Origin: GW2011-AR5 sp041645025
GTDB lineage: Archaea; Aenigmatarchaeota; Aenigmatarchaeia; GW2011-AR5
Direction of reading: 5' to 3'
DNA length: 19,299 nt
Assembly (NCBI GenBank): GCA_041645025.1
Contig: JBAZQV010000013.1
Span: forward strand, 1 to 19,299
The notes beneath the pieces were generated by a model. It saw only the letters and a program-made list of their open reading frames with translations. It was not told where the DNA came from and searched no databases. Below are positions 7,066 through 13,287 of this stretch, piece by piece (within the stretch, counting starts at the first letter, position 1; each line of letters begins with the position of its first letter). The position numbers were made by a program, and so were the translations under genes.

Positions 7066-7995
7066 TTATATAACTGCTTCAGATTCTTTAATATATTTTA
7101 TAATTAAATCTGTCAAGGGCTTAAGGTTTCCCTCGTCTGCTTTGCTAAGCGCAGCATAGTAGCTTTCCCTGTCCTTGTACTTTATGTCAATAAGAGGAAA
7201 GCCGTTTTTTCTAAGTATAAAATTCAAAATGAGTCTTCCAACCCTGCCGTTGCCATCCCTGAAAGGGTGTATTGATTCGAATCCATGATGCATTAAGGCG
7301 GCGACAACTATGGGATGATACTTTTTCTTGTTTCTTCGGTACCAGATCGTCAGCTGCTTGAATTCCTGTTCCACTTTTTCAGGCGGTGGAGGCTTTACAG
7401 AAGCACCCCTTATGTAGACAGAAACATCACGAAAGGCACCTGCATACTTCCACAGTATATTATGCATCAAAACTTTGTGTATCCTAAGAACAAGACGCGT
7501 AGTTATGTCTCCTTTATAATGGAGCATAAGGTCAAAAGCATCCTTATGGTTCTGCGCTTCGCTGATTTCTTTGAGGCTTTTACCTTTTGGAACAGTCTTC
7601 TCAAAAAGAATCATAGACGTGTCCTGTAAAGACAAAGTAGAGCCTTCTATGGCGTTAGTATTGTAAGTAAACTGTGTTACAAAGTTCTCGTAATGGTTCT
7701 GGTACTGTAGCTTGTCTATTTTTCCTAGATTTTTCTTGTATTCCTTTTTGATGGCCTCAAGTTCCTTAATCTGCGACTCAGGTATAAGGGCTAGGAGAGG
7801 GTCGGATTGATTCTTGCTGCGTGTCGTCTTTTCGTCAAATTCCACCTTTCTTTCTCTTATTTTACTACTAATTTCTTTTTTTGATAAATCATGGCCCAAA
7901 TATATTCTGACTTTTTTCCACTTATCGCCTTGGCGTATGGTTTCCGTAATATAATAATACTTCTTGCCGTTTTTGACCTGGATTTCTACATGCAT
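7066..7995 (-). CDS. Fic-domain AMP-transferase with N-terminal inhibitory motif
   Basis: A 309-residue Fic protein. The catalytic loop HPFRDGNGRVGR is complete at 243-254, with catalytic H243. An inhibitory helix motif of the [ST]xxxE[GN] type, TNAIEG, is at 113-118 with E117, so activity is probably self-limited (class II arrangement). Residues 1-~60 form a basic N-terminal region (YYYITETIRQGDKWKKVRIY) whose role is unknown. Fic enzymes usually transfer AMP to a hydroxyl side chain of a target protein; the target cannot be told here. It is convergent with the heptose operon, leaving 42 bases between stops, and opens the toxin-rich island. A TATA box (CTTAAATAC on the minus strand, about 8017-8025) lies about 26 bases upstream of the ATG. 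Confidence 0.92.
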   Translation of the reverse strand: MHVEIQVKNGKKYYYITETIRQGDKWKKVRIYLGHDLSKKEISSKIRERKVEFDEKTTRSKNQSDPLLALIPESQIKELEAIKKEYKKNLGKIDKLQYQNHYENFVTQFTYNTNAIEGSTLSLQDTSMILFEKTVPKGKSLKEISEAQNHKDAFDLMLHYKGDITTRLVLRIHKVLMHNILWKYAGAFRDVSVYIRGASVKPPPPEKVEQEFKQLTIWYRRNKKKYHPIVVAALMHHGFESIHPFRDGNGRVGRLILNFILRKNGFPLIDIKYKDRESYYAALSKADEGNLKPLTDLIIKYIKESEAVI

Positions 7996-8004
7996 ATCAT
8001 ATCC

Positions 8005-8049
8005 TTATGACCACATGTATTTAAGTCTATGTATTAGACGTGGACATAA
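8005..8049 (-). promoter_or_regulatory. Inverted repeat enclosing the Fic gene TATA box
   Basis: TTATGACCACAT at 8005-8016 pairs with ACGTGGACATAA at 8038-8049, giving 12-bp arms with one mismatch and one G:T. The arms enclose the minus-strand TATA candidate at about 8017-8025. An operator for a dimeric repressor or an attenuating hairpin is possible. No protein is assigned. Confidence 0.4.
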
Positions 8050-8114
8050 AGATAACAGATTACAGGAGGTTTCTGAAGGGGTAACAACATTTTCAAGGAG
8101 TGTAGTCACCTGTG

Positions 8115-8219
8115 GAACAATCCTGCTAATCTTAACTTCAACTTCAGGACACGTCGGGCCCACTTTTCTTATTATTTTTACTTATGCTTGCTATTCAGGA
8201 AAATATATTTCATCGAAGC
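8115..8219 (-). repeat. 105-bp direct repeat, copy 1 (tail of zinc-ribbon gene)
   Basis: This aligns without gaps to 9211-9315 (offset 1096 bases). A 39-base identical core covers 8149-8187. It spans the last codons of the zinc-ribbon gene and about 76 bases beyond its stop, including the sequence GTCGGGCCCAC. Both copies have the same orientation and flank HicBA. Confidence 0.85.
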
Positions 8220-8331
8220 ACTTATCACACATGTCGTTATGCCAGTCGTGATTGTGAGCGGATATTTTCCTTTTGCATTTTTTACAGTTGAAGTTCATTT
8301 TCTCGTCATGCTTCATGTGGAAGGTTCTCAT
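8191..8331 (-). CDS. 46-residue zinc-ribbon mini-protein
   Basis: A short frame from ATG 8331 to TAG 8191-8193. It contains two CxxC knuckles, CKKC (16-19) and CDKC (35-38), separated by a His-rich stretch (SAHNHDWHND), then FDEIYFPE. This looks like a treble-clef/zinc-ribbon fold of the kind often found as tiny stand-alone archaeal proteins. ATG 8298 (MNFNCKKC) is an equally good start. A second reading frame after the stop codon is also conserved in the partial copy at 9211-9315, where DQA precedes a TAA in the same place. The gene may have lost a few terminal codons. Function is unknown. It could be an antitoxin-like or nucleic-acid-binding factor. Confidence 0.5.
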   Translation of the reverse strand: MRTFHMKHDEKMNFNCKKCKRKISAHNHDWHNDMCDKCFDEIYFPE

Positions 8332-8339
8332 CTTCTTTC

Positions 8340-8629
8340 GTAACTATTAAGCTCGTCCCCTAAAAGGCGGTTTTTACGCTATTTTTTTGATCGGCAACAG
8401 AAAATCGGAAAATTATTCCTGAAGAATACCGTAGTCACTGACAATTTATGACAAAAATTCACACGAACTTAATGCATAGGACGATGAAATGGGCAAAAAA
8501 ATTGTAGAAAGGAACACCTATAAGAATTCTCCACCAAAAATATTCTGTAATTCTGCCTTTTTATTAATTTCGGTATCCAGCTTATGTGTTACTTTCTTTC
8601 TTCATTTCATAACCCAGTGCACTTCATTG
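8340..8629. other. About 290 bases with no recognisable gene
   Basis: Short frames on the minus strand (for example DTEINKKAELQNIFGGEFL near 8525-8580) have stops on both sides and no start, so they look like decayed coding DNA. No tRNA, promoter or convincing repeat was found here. The segment ends at the structured repeat beginning at 8630. Confidence 0.5.
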
Positions 8630-8726
8630 TATAGCACGTGACATAACTATTTGGACATATTATGATGTCACTGCTATATGCAGATGACATTATTTTGTAT
8701 GAAAACTAATGTCATCTACTATAGTA
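8630..8726 (-). repeat. Family B structured repeat, copy 1 (two hairpins after hicA)
   Basis: Two adjoining hairpins. One has outer arms TATAGCA (8630-8636) and TGCTATA (8672-8678) with an inner GTGACAT/ATGTCAC stem and a bulged G. The other pairs GATGACATTA (8683-8692) with TAATGTCATC (8707-8716). The palindrome TACTATAGTA at 8717-8726 overlaps the hicA stop codon. The element recurs inverted at 10348-10496. Between copies the stems change by compensating pairs: T:A to A:T in one stem and G:C to C:G in the other. It sits where a terminator for hicBA would be. Confidence 0.85.
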
Positions 8727-8934
8727 ATTCAATAAACTCCTTTTCAGAGATTTCAGCTGCTTTGATTATCGCTTTCAGTGTTCCTCTGTCTATCTCATTG
8801 TGCATAGGAACTGTGAGGGGCTTCTTTGTAGGATGCCGCATATGAACATGACTACCTTTCTGGTCACGTACATAATAACCAATTTTAGAAAGAGCCTTTA
8901 TCGTTTCTTTTCCAGAGATTACAGGAAGTTTCAT
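8719..8934 (-). CDS. hicA: HicA-type mRNA interferase toxin
   Basis: A 71-residue protein with the HicA fold: ISGKETIKALSKIGY helix, strand YVRDQKGSHVHMRHP with the conserved catalytic histidine (H29 of GSH), then LTVPMHNEIDRGTLKAII. HicA toxins cleave mRNA during translation. The start overlaps the hicB stop (ATGA), so the pair is coupled, with the antitoxin gene first. The stop lies inside the palindrome that begins the downstream structured repeat. Confidence 0.93.
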   Translation of the reverse strand: MKLPVISGKETIKALSKIGYYVRDQKGSHVHMRHPTKKPLTVPMHNEIDRGTLKAIIKAAEISEKEFIELL

Positions 8935-9149
8935 AATTTAACCTGTACTTCTGTTACTTTTCCATCTCCGCTTGTAACTATAGGTATACCATCTTCGGCC
9001 AAAGCCTCAAGATGTAGTTCTATGGCTTCCTTAATGTTTTCTTTTGCTTCCAATTCTGTTTTTCCTTGAGAAATACATCCAGGAAGAGCTGGTACAGTAG
9101 CTACGTAATAGCCATCTTCACCTTTTTCAATTAAAACCTTGAATTTCAT
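8931..9149 (-). CDS. hicB: HicB-type antitoxin
   Basis: A 72-residue protein with the HicB partial RNase H-like domain (FKVLIEKGEDGYYVATVPAL, PGCISQGKTELEA, IKEAIELHLEAL). It binds HicA and blocks it. It is short: the C-terminal ribbon-helix-helix or helix-turn-helix of long HicB proteins is absent, so autoregulation by this protein alone is uncertain. TATA-like sequence TAAATATTA lies at about 9177-9185 on the minus strand, around 30 bases upstream. A partial copy of the neighbouring zinc-ribbon region lies just upstream of the promoter. Confidence 0.93.
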   Translation of the reverse strand: MKFKVLIEKGEDGYYVATVPALPGCISQGKTELEAKENIKEAIELHLEALAEDGIPIVTSGDGKVTEVQVKL

Positions 9150-9210
9150 ATTATCACTAACTATAAATTATATCCATAATATTTAAGGCTTTGATTCTTG
9201 CGCTATTATG

Positions 9211-9315
9211 AAACAATCTTGCTAACCCGAACTTCAAATTCAGAACACGTCGGGCCCACTTTTCTTATTATTTTTACTTATGCCTGGTCTTCAGGAAAAT
9301 ACATTTCATTGAAGC
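9211..9315 (-). pseudogene. Truncated zinc-ribbon gene remnant (105-bp repeat, copy 2)
   Basis: On the minus strand this reads FNEMYFPEDQA followed by TAA, matching the end of the 46-residue zinc-ribbon protein, then the same downstream frame (VKIIRKVGPTC...). The cysteine knuckles are absent, so only the 3' part was copied or survived. It aligns to 8115-8219 without gaps. Confidence 0.65.
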
Positions 9316-9318
9316 CTT

Positions 9319-9367
9319 GCAAATGCCAGTTACCAGCATTGCGCCAACAGCCTTCTTCATCGTCTTA
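9319..9367. repeat. 49-bp repeat, copy 1
   Basis: This matches 10601-10649 with 6 differences by eye, in the same orientation (offset 1282). It includes GCAAATGCC and AGCATTGC as a small imperfect hairpin. It lies between the zinc-ribbon remnant and family A copy 2, overlapping the latter by three bases. Confidence 0.75.
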
Positions 9368-9461
9368 TAGCAAATCTCAATGATATTTGAACTTTTGTTG
9401 AGTTTGCTATAAAGGAGATCTCGCGGTATTAAAGTTCAATAATTTGAGATGTCTCCTATTA
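9365..9461 (-). repeat. Family A structured repeat, copy 2 (inverted)
   Basis: This is the reverse complement of 194-290 with about 7 differences, all in the first-hairpin half. The TATAGCAAA/TTTGCTATA hairpin half is identical over ~59 bases. Copies 9 kb apart in opposite orientation could mediate inversion. Confidence 0.85.
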
Positions 9462-9465
9462 TTCG

Positions 9466-9552
9466 GCATGTAAAATAGTTTTCCCAGTTCGAAATCTCTG
9501 GTTTGCCGTCCGCACTCCATGCATTTGACTTTTTCCTTGGCTCTATGAGGCG
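9466..9552 (-). pseudogene. Possible decayed zinc-knuckle fragment
   Basis: On the minus strand an open stretch without a credible start reads AKEKVKCMECGRQTRDFEL then GKLFYMPN before running into the family A repeat. One CxxC knuckle is visible. It is probably a remnant of a small zinc-ribbon protein, but it is short and could be chance. Confidence 0.25.
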
Positions 9553-9562
9553 TAGATATCCC

Positions 9563-9898
9563 TCAAAATTCGATCATTATCTTTCTTTTTCCTTCGGGAT
9601 ATATGTAGCCCTTCTTTACTTTCGCCAAGCCCATGGACCTTGAAATTTCCGTGGGCAGCCTTATGACGACAGAGCCGCCAGATCTCCAGATTTTGATTTC
9701 TTTTCTAGTTCCCCAGAGACTTTTTTCCTTAAGTTTTTCTTCTATTATTTCCATTGACTCTTCGGGAAAATATTTTGATCCGCATTTGTCGCATATTTCT
9801 ATGTCAAGAATGCCGCAGTCAATCCCGTCTTGGACGGCTTTCTCTTTTGACCATTTCACCTTGCCACCGCATGGGCAAGGATAATTAATTTTTTCCAT
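9563..9898 (-). CDS. YgiT/MqsA-like zinc-finger antitoxin with AbrB-type domain
   Basis: A 111-residue two-domain protein. Residues 1-~50 are a YgiT-type zinc finger (CPCGG with C8 and C10, then CDKC with C36 and C39, followed by FPEES). Residues ~66-111 resemble an AbrB/SpoVT swapped-hairpin DNA-binding domain (IKIWRSGGSVVIRLPTEI, then SRSMGLAKVKKG). The combination suits an antitoxin that binds toxin through one domain and operator through the other. It starts one base after the upstream toxin stop, so it is co-translated with it. The fold assignments rest on motif reading. The AbrB part is less certain than the zinc finger. Confidence 0.8.
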   Translation of the reverse strand: MEKINYPCPCGGKVKWSKEKAVQDGIDCGILDIEICDKCGSKYFPEESMEIIEEKLKEKSLWGTRKEIKIWRSGGSVVIRLPTEISRSMGLAKVKKGYIYPEGKRKIMIEF

Positions 9899-9899
9899 T

Positions 9900-10172
9900 T
9901 CAATACACCTCTACTATAGTTATGGGATATATTTTTCTTGCGTTACGAAGCCTGAATTCCCTGTAAGCAACCTTGATCCATCTGTATTCTGCCACAACAG
10001 AGCCATCGCTCCGCAAGGTTTTCGCGCCCTTGCTGACAGCTTCTTTTATCTGCATTATCCCTATGCCGCGTGTCTTCATCCTCTCCAGAAGATGCTCGCT
10101 TCTGCGCTGCGAGTCCTTCCAAGAGCCGAATGACCTGTCAAAGAATTTTATGTTAATACATGTCTCGGTCAT
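9900..10172 (-). CDS. DUF4258-like toxin of a YgiT-type module
   Basis: A 90-residue small basic protein. The core SEHLLERMKTRGIGIMQIKE, DGSVVAEYRWIKV and ITIVEVY follows the DUF4258 pattern (H...ERM..RGI..., two strands, terminal T-V-x-x-Y). This family commonly pairs with YgiT zinc-finger antitoxins and is thought to include RelE-like RNases. Here the toxin gene comes first and the antitoxin second, the order seen in MqsRA. I start it at ATG 10172 (MTETC) rather than 10247, because a TATA box at 10194-10202 lies 26 bases upstream and the longer version would run through the promoter. Confidence 0.75.
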   Translation of the reverse strand: MTETCINIKFFDRSFGSWKDSQRRSEHLLERMKTRGIGIMQIKEAVSKGAKTLRSDGSVVAEYRWIKVAYREFRLRNARKIYPITIVEVY

Positions 10173-10180
10173 TTTGTATA

Positions 10181-10202
10181 GTTTTATATAAAAGTATATA
10201 AA
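10181..10202 (-). promoter_or_regulatory. Double TATA box of the DUF4258/YgiT module
   Basis: On the minus strand TTTATATAC (10194-10202) and TATATAAAAC (10181-10190) lie in tandem. The distal one is centred 26 bases before ATG 10172, consistent with a leaderless mRNA. The proximal one may be part of an operator for the AbrB-like antitoxin. Confidence 0.5.
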
Positions 10203-10207
10203 ACTGT

Positions 10208-10298
10208 CTATTGAGAACTTTGATCTCCATAATTTGTCAAAGTTCACAATAAGGACTTTGAATGAAACATATATTATTCAAAGTCCTCTATTCAATAG
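10208..10298. repeat. Two-hairpin palindromic element (family C, single copy)
   Basis: Outer arms CTATTGA (10208-10214) and TCAATAG (10292-10298) enclose two perfect hairpins: GAACTTTGA/TCAAAGTTC (10215-10223 and 10237-10245) and AGGACTTTGAAT/ATTCAAAGTCCT (10252-10263 and 10276-10287). The two hairpins share the ACTTTGA core. The architecture copies families A and B but the sequence differs, and no second copy was seen in this window. It lies directly upstream of the toxin-antitoxin promoter. Confidence 0.7.
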
Positions 10299-10347
10299 AA
10301 AATACGATGATCTTCCTTTTGTAGAGGTAAGCACCACTATCCGCATT

Positions 10348-10496
10348 TACTATAGTGGAAGACATTAGTTTTCATACAACTTAATGTCTTCCGTATACAA
10401 GGTGAAACGAAGTTTCACCTGTACTGATTAAGCTTCGCTTAACCATGTATAGCACTGACATCATAATATGTCTGAAAATTTATGTCAGATGCTATA
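10348..10496 (+). repeat. Family B structured repeat, copy 2 (with a 55-bp insert)
   Basis: This matches the reverse complement of 8630-8726. Hairpin one pairs GGAAGACATTA (10357-10367) with TAATGTCTTCC (10382-10392). Hairpin two has outer TATAGCA (10448-10454) and TGCTATA (10490-10496) with an inner CTGACAT/ATGTCAG stem and a bulged A. Between them about 55 bases absent from copy 1 hold two more small hairpins: GGTGAAAC-GAA-GTTTCACC (10401-10419) and TTAAGC-TTC-GCTTAA (about 10428-10442). Upstream, CCACTAT/ATAGTGG (10334-10340, 10352-10358) offers an alternative pairing. Confidence 0.85.
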
Positions 10497-10600
10497 AATG
10501 GATGTGCATTCAGAAAAATAGCCTCGCTCTCACCTGCGCTCAAGAGGACGCAGTACTCACGCTCGGCTAATAGGATATTCAAAATTATCGCTGGGCATTG

Positions 10601-10649
10601 GCAAATGCCAGCTATCGGCATTGCACCAACAGCCATCTTCATCGCCTTA
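10601..10649. repeat. 49-bp repeat, copy 2, ending at a stop codon
   Basis: This matches 9319-9367. Its right end coincides exactly with the stop codon (10647-10649) of the glycosyltransferase pseudogene, so the repeat begins directly after that gene on the minus strand. The 10497-10600 stretch beside it shows no gene I can support. Confidence 0.75.
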
Positions 10650-11712
10650 ATCTTTGACAATAACATCAAGTATTCCGCGAATCCTTTTTGTAAATTCCTT
10701 TATATCATATTTTTGGGCGGACTTTTGTATCGTTTTTGGATTCCATTTGGTTTTTTCCAGCTTATCCAAAGCCCTTGCTATATCATCCTCGTTCTTGAAG
10801 AAAACGCCATTGTTATTATTAACAGTTTCAAGAAAACCCCCTTCCTTTATTGCAGCTATCGGCTTGCCAGAAGCATGGCTCTCTATAGCTATCAATCCTA
10901 AATCCTCATCCACATTGGCAGCTATAGTAGCTTTGCAGGTGGAATAAAGGTCTAGCATTCTAGCATCGCTAACACTGCCAAGGAACTCTATATTCCTGCA
11001 GCCATAAGCCAGCTTCCTTAGTTGTTTTTCCTGAGGTCCTGCGCCTGCCACAACCAGTTTCTTACCTGGCATTTTTTTGAAGGCCCTTATTATCATGTCA
11101 ATACGTTTGAGCGGATCAAGTCTTGCCGCCGACAAATAGAAGTCGCCGCTCTTGACATATTTGTATTTTTTTGTCTCTATACCAGTATAAACAACAGATG
11201 TCTTACGGTAAAGCTTCCTGCCATAATATTTCAGGACCCTCTTTCTTACATTGTGCGAATTAGCAGCTATCCGATCAAACTGGCTCATGTACATTTTATC
11301 CTTGGGTGTCCAGTAACTGGCAAATTTCTTCAGCGCTAAACGTGATGCAAGGTTAGACTTTTTCAAAAAATAGCTCTTGAGGTCGTAGAGTGCTCTCATC
11401 GGTGTGTGAAGGTAAAGAACGTTAGGATGGCATTTATGCGCAGCAGAGATGCACCATACGCCAGAAAATATGTAAGCGTCATATTTAGGGAATTTGTATG
11501 TCTCAAACTTCCTAGCTATCCTGATATTTCTGTAAAGTTGCGGGCCTTTTATGCTGAAGCTGGAAACATTGACACCGCGAGTATCGAATGTCTTTGACTT
11601 GTCGATAAAACCCGTATATACATCAGCCTTCAGCGACCTTGCAAGGTTTATTACAAGCCTCTCGCCGCCTCCTCTCTTATCGAAAGTAGTCGTGGAATAT
11701 TGCTATCTTCAC
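10647..11712 (-). pseudogene. GT4 glycosyltransferase (WbaZ-like) with a one-base frameshift near the start
   Basis: The gene starts at GTG 11712 behind a strong GGAGGTGG ribbon (11717-11724 on the minus strand), and codons 1-10 read VKIAIFHDYF. One extra base in the A-run at 11683-11685 then shifts the frame. Continuing in the shifted frame gives DKRGGGERLVINLARSL onward through HPNVLYLHTPMRALYDLKS to the stop at 10647-10649. Removing one base leaves 355 codons exactly. The C-terminal half has the GT-B donor site (AARLDPLKRIDM, GAGPQEKQL, DEDLGLIAIESHASGKP). It would transfer a sugar, often mannose, from a nucleotide donor to a glycan. It may be a true mutation, a phase-variable run, programmed slippage or a sequencing error. 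Translation could restart at ATG 11399, but that would lack the acceptor-binding N-terminus. It is a paralogue of the gene at 15475. Confidence 0.8.
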
Positions 11713-11740
11713 GAAACCACCTCCATTTGTCTGTTCATTT

Positions 11741-13252
11741 TTATCGCCTGAAAATTAATTTTGCTATTGTCCTTAACGTTTTTGGCATGTTTGCCGTCTC
11801 CATAAACGCAATATCATTTGCAGTAACCGCCTTTGAAAATATTACAAACGCGAAATAAAATACCCAGCCAATCACAAGTAAAACAGCGAACTGTTGGTAA
11901 ATAGGGATGTAAACATACGGTCTCAAGAGATATATAATACCTGTTGAAATAATAGCGCCAGCGGACACTTTAGCAAGTTTGTAGAAAGGCAGGGATATAT
12001 TCAGAAGTTTTCTAACAAAGCCAAATCCTACAACAACTCCGATCAAGTAAGCTGTAAGAGAAGCTACCGCAGATCCAGTAATGCCGTATATCGGGACAAG
12101 CGCTATATTGAGAACAAGATTAGCTCCTGCCATCAAAAACAATATTTTTGTGTTGATGAAAGGTCTGCCTATACCATCCAATGTTGTTTGAAGAACAGTA
12201 AAAATAGAGTAGAAAATCATGCTTACAGTAAGTATCTGGAGTGTTATTGCTGCTGACAAAAATCCGTCGCCGAACAAAAATTTTATTATTATTTCCGGAA
12301 ATGAGACAAGGAGTATCACAAACGGGAGTATCAAAAAAACAAGTACTGTTATTATGACTGATATGCTCTTTTGTATCTCTCCGAATTTTTTCCTTGCGTG
12401 AAGCTCGGATATAAGGGGAAATGCAACAGCAGCTATAGAGCCGGAAAAAATCAGGAGCAGCTGGGAAGTAGGCATGGCAACCTGGTAAAGAGCCACTTCT
12501 TCAAGCGACCTGTAAAAGGTGATGACTATTGTGTCTGTGTAGGTTATTATAAATATGGCTATGCTGCTGACAAAAATCGGCATGCTGAATTTGAGGATTT
12601 TCTTCAGAATACCCGAAGTTATTTCCATCTTCGCATTCATTATGCCAAGCTTGTAAAAACTGTAAAAAAATACTAGTGTAGTCAATATAGCTGCAATCAA
12701 ATAAGCAAGCGCCACGCCTTCAACGCCCATTGAAATAAGCGCCACGGAAAGCAGGAACGTGAGTGAAATTCTCACGGGCTCCACAAGGGCGTATGTTCTG
12801 AGCTTCTGGTATCCCTGGAAAACCGATTGAAACACGACAAAAAACAAGCTTGGCAGGAAGCTCAAGGCCATAAGGATAAGTACCCTGTCAGCGGCGCTTG
12901 CTTTGAAAAGAGAAGATGCTATGTTGTTATGAAACATCAGTATGACGCTTGTAAAAATTAGTACCGTAAGTGTCTGAATAACAAGTATAATCGTGACGGA
13001 CGTCTTTATTTTATTTTTGTCATTCTTTACCAAGAATTCTGGTATGTATTTGACAAGTGCCGAATTAAGTCCTAGGTATCGCACTAAAGTGAAAAGTCCG
13101 ATAAACGCACCGACAGCGTAAAAAAGACCGAAATCCGCTATGGAAAGTGATCTTGACAAGAAAATTCTAAACAAGTAGCCAATAAATATGCTAAATATGG
13201 AAAGTGTCAGCACAAAGTAGCTGTTTTTCATTGCATTTTTTATCTGGCTCAT
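11741..13252 (-). CDS. Wzx/MVF-type polysaccharide flippase
   Basis: A 503-residue membrane protein with about 12-14 hydrophobic helices spread over the whole length. The N-terminal pattern (FIGYLFRIFLSRSLSIADFG, then LFYAVGAFIG) is typical of oligosaccharide flippases of the Wzx/PST family. Such proteins move lipid-linked glycan units across the cytoplasmic membrane. The C-terminus is short and basic (KLIFRR), as expected on the cytoplasmic side. The frameshifted glycosyltransferase follows 28 bases downstream, probably on the same mRNA. Its own TATA-like sequence (ATATTTTTAACC on the minus strand, about 13268-13279) lies upstream. It is likely the export step for the glycan assembled by the adjacent transferases. 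Confidence 0.9.
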   Translation of the reverse strand: MSQIKNAMKNSYFVLTLSIFSIFIGYLFRIFLSRSLSIADFGLFYAVGAFIGLFTLVRYLGLNSALVKYIPEFLVKNDKNKIKTSVTIILVIQTLTVLIFTSVILMFHNNIASSLFKASAADRVLILMALSFLPSLFFVVFQSVFQGYQKLRTYALVEPVRISLTFLLSVALISMGVEGVALAYLIAAILTTLVFFYSFYKLGIMNAKMEITSGILKKILKFSMPIFVSSIAIFIITYTDTIVITFYRSLEEVALYQVAMPTSQLLLIFSGSIAAVAFPLISELHARKKFGEIQKSISVIITVLVFLILPFVILLVSFPEIIIKFLFGDGFLSAAITLQILTVSMIFYSIFTVLQTTLDGIGRPFINTKILFLMAGANLVLNIALVPIYGITGSAVASLTAYLIGVVVGFGFVRKLLNISLPFYKLAKVSAGAIISTGIIYLLRPYVYIPIYQQFAVLLVIGWVFYFAFVIFSKAVTANDIAFMETANMPKTLRTIAKLIFRR

Positions 13253-13287
13253 AAGACAAACCTTTCTGGTTAAAAATATGGTGAATA

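Noticed and set aside
8130..8165. tRNA-like 3' end (GTCGGGCCCAC followed by T-rich DNA), also at 9230-9265
   Set aside because: No matching 5' acceptor strand, anticodon arm or paired T-stem could be built upstream on either strand.
7964..8251. Plus-strand frame that is similar to the one at 9198-9383
   Set aside because: The similarity is explained by the 105-bp DNA repeat. The opposite strand encodes the zinc-ribbon protein with cysteine knuckles.
8600..10500. CRISPR-like array
   Set aside because: The repeats are few, long, palindromic and inverted, with no regular spacers and no cas genes.
10601..10649. Conserved small peptide MKMAVGAM... shared with 9319-9367
   Set aside because: The two copies diverge in frame after about 12 residues and have no ribosome-binding site, so a DNA repeat is the simpler reading.
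10439..10669. Open frame on the minus strand of 76 codons
   Set aside because: It runs through the structured repeat and the 49-bp repeat, overlaps the end of a glycosyltransferase and has no recognisable family. It looks like repeat-derived noise.
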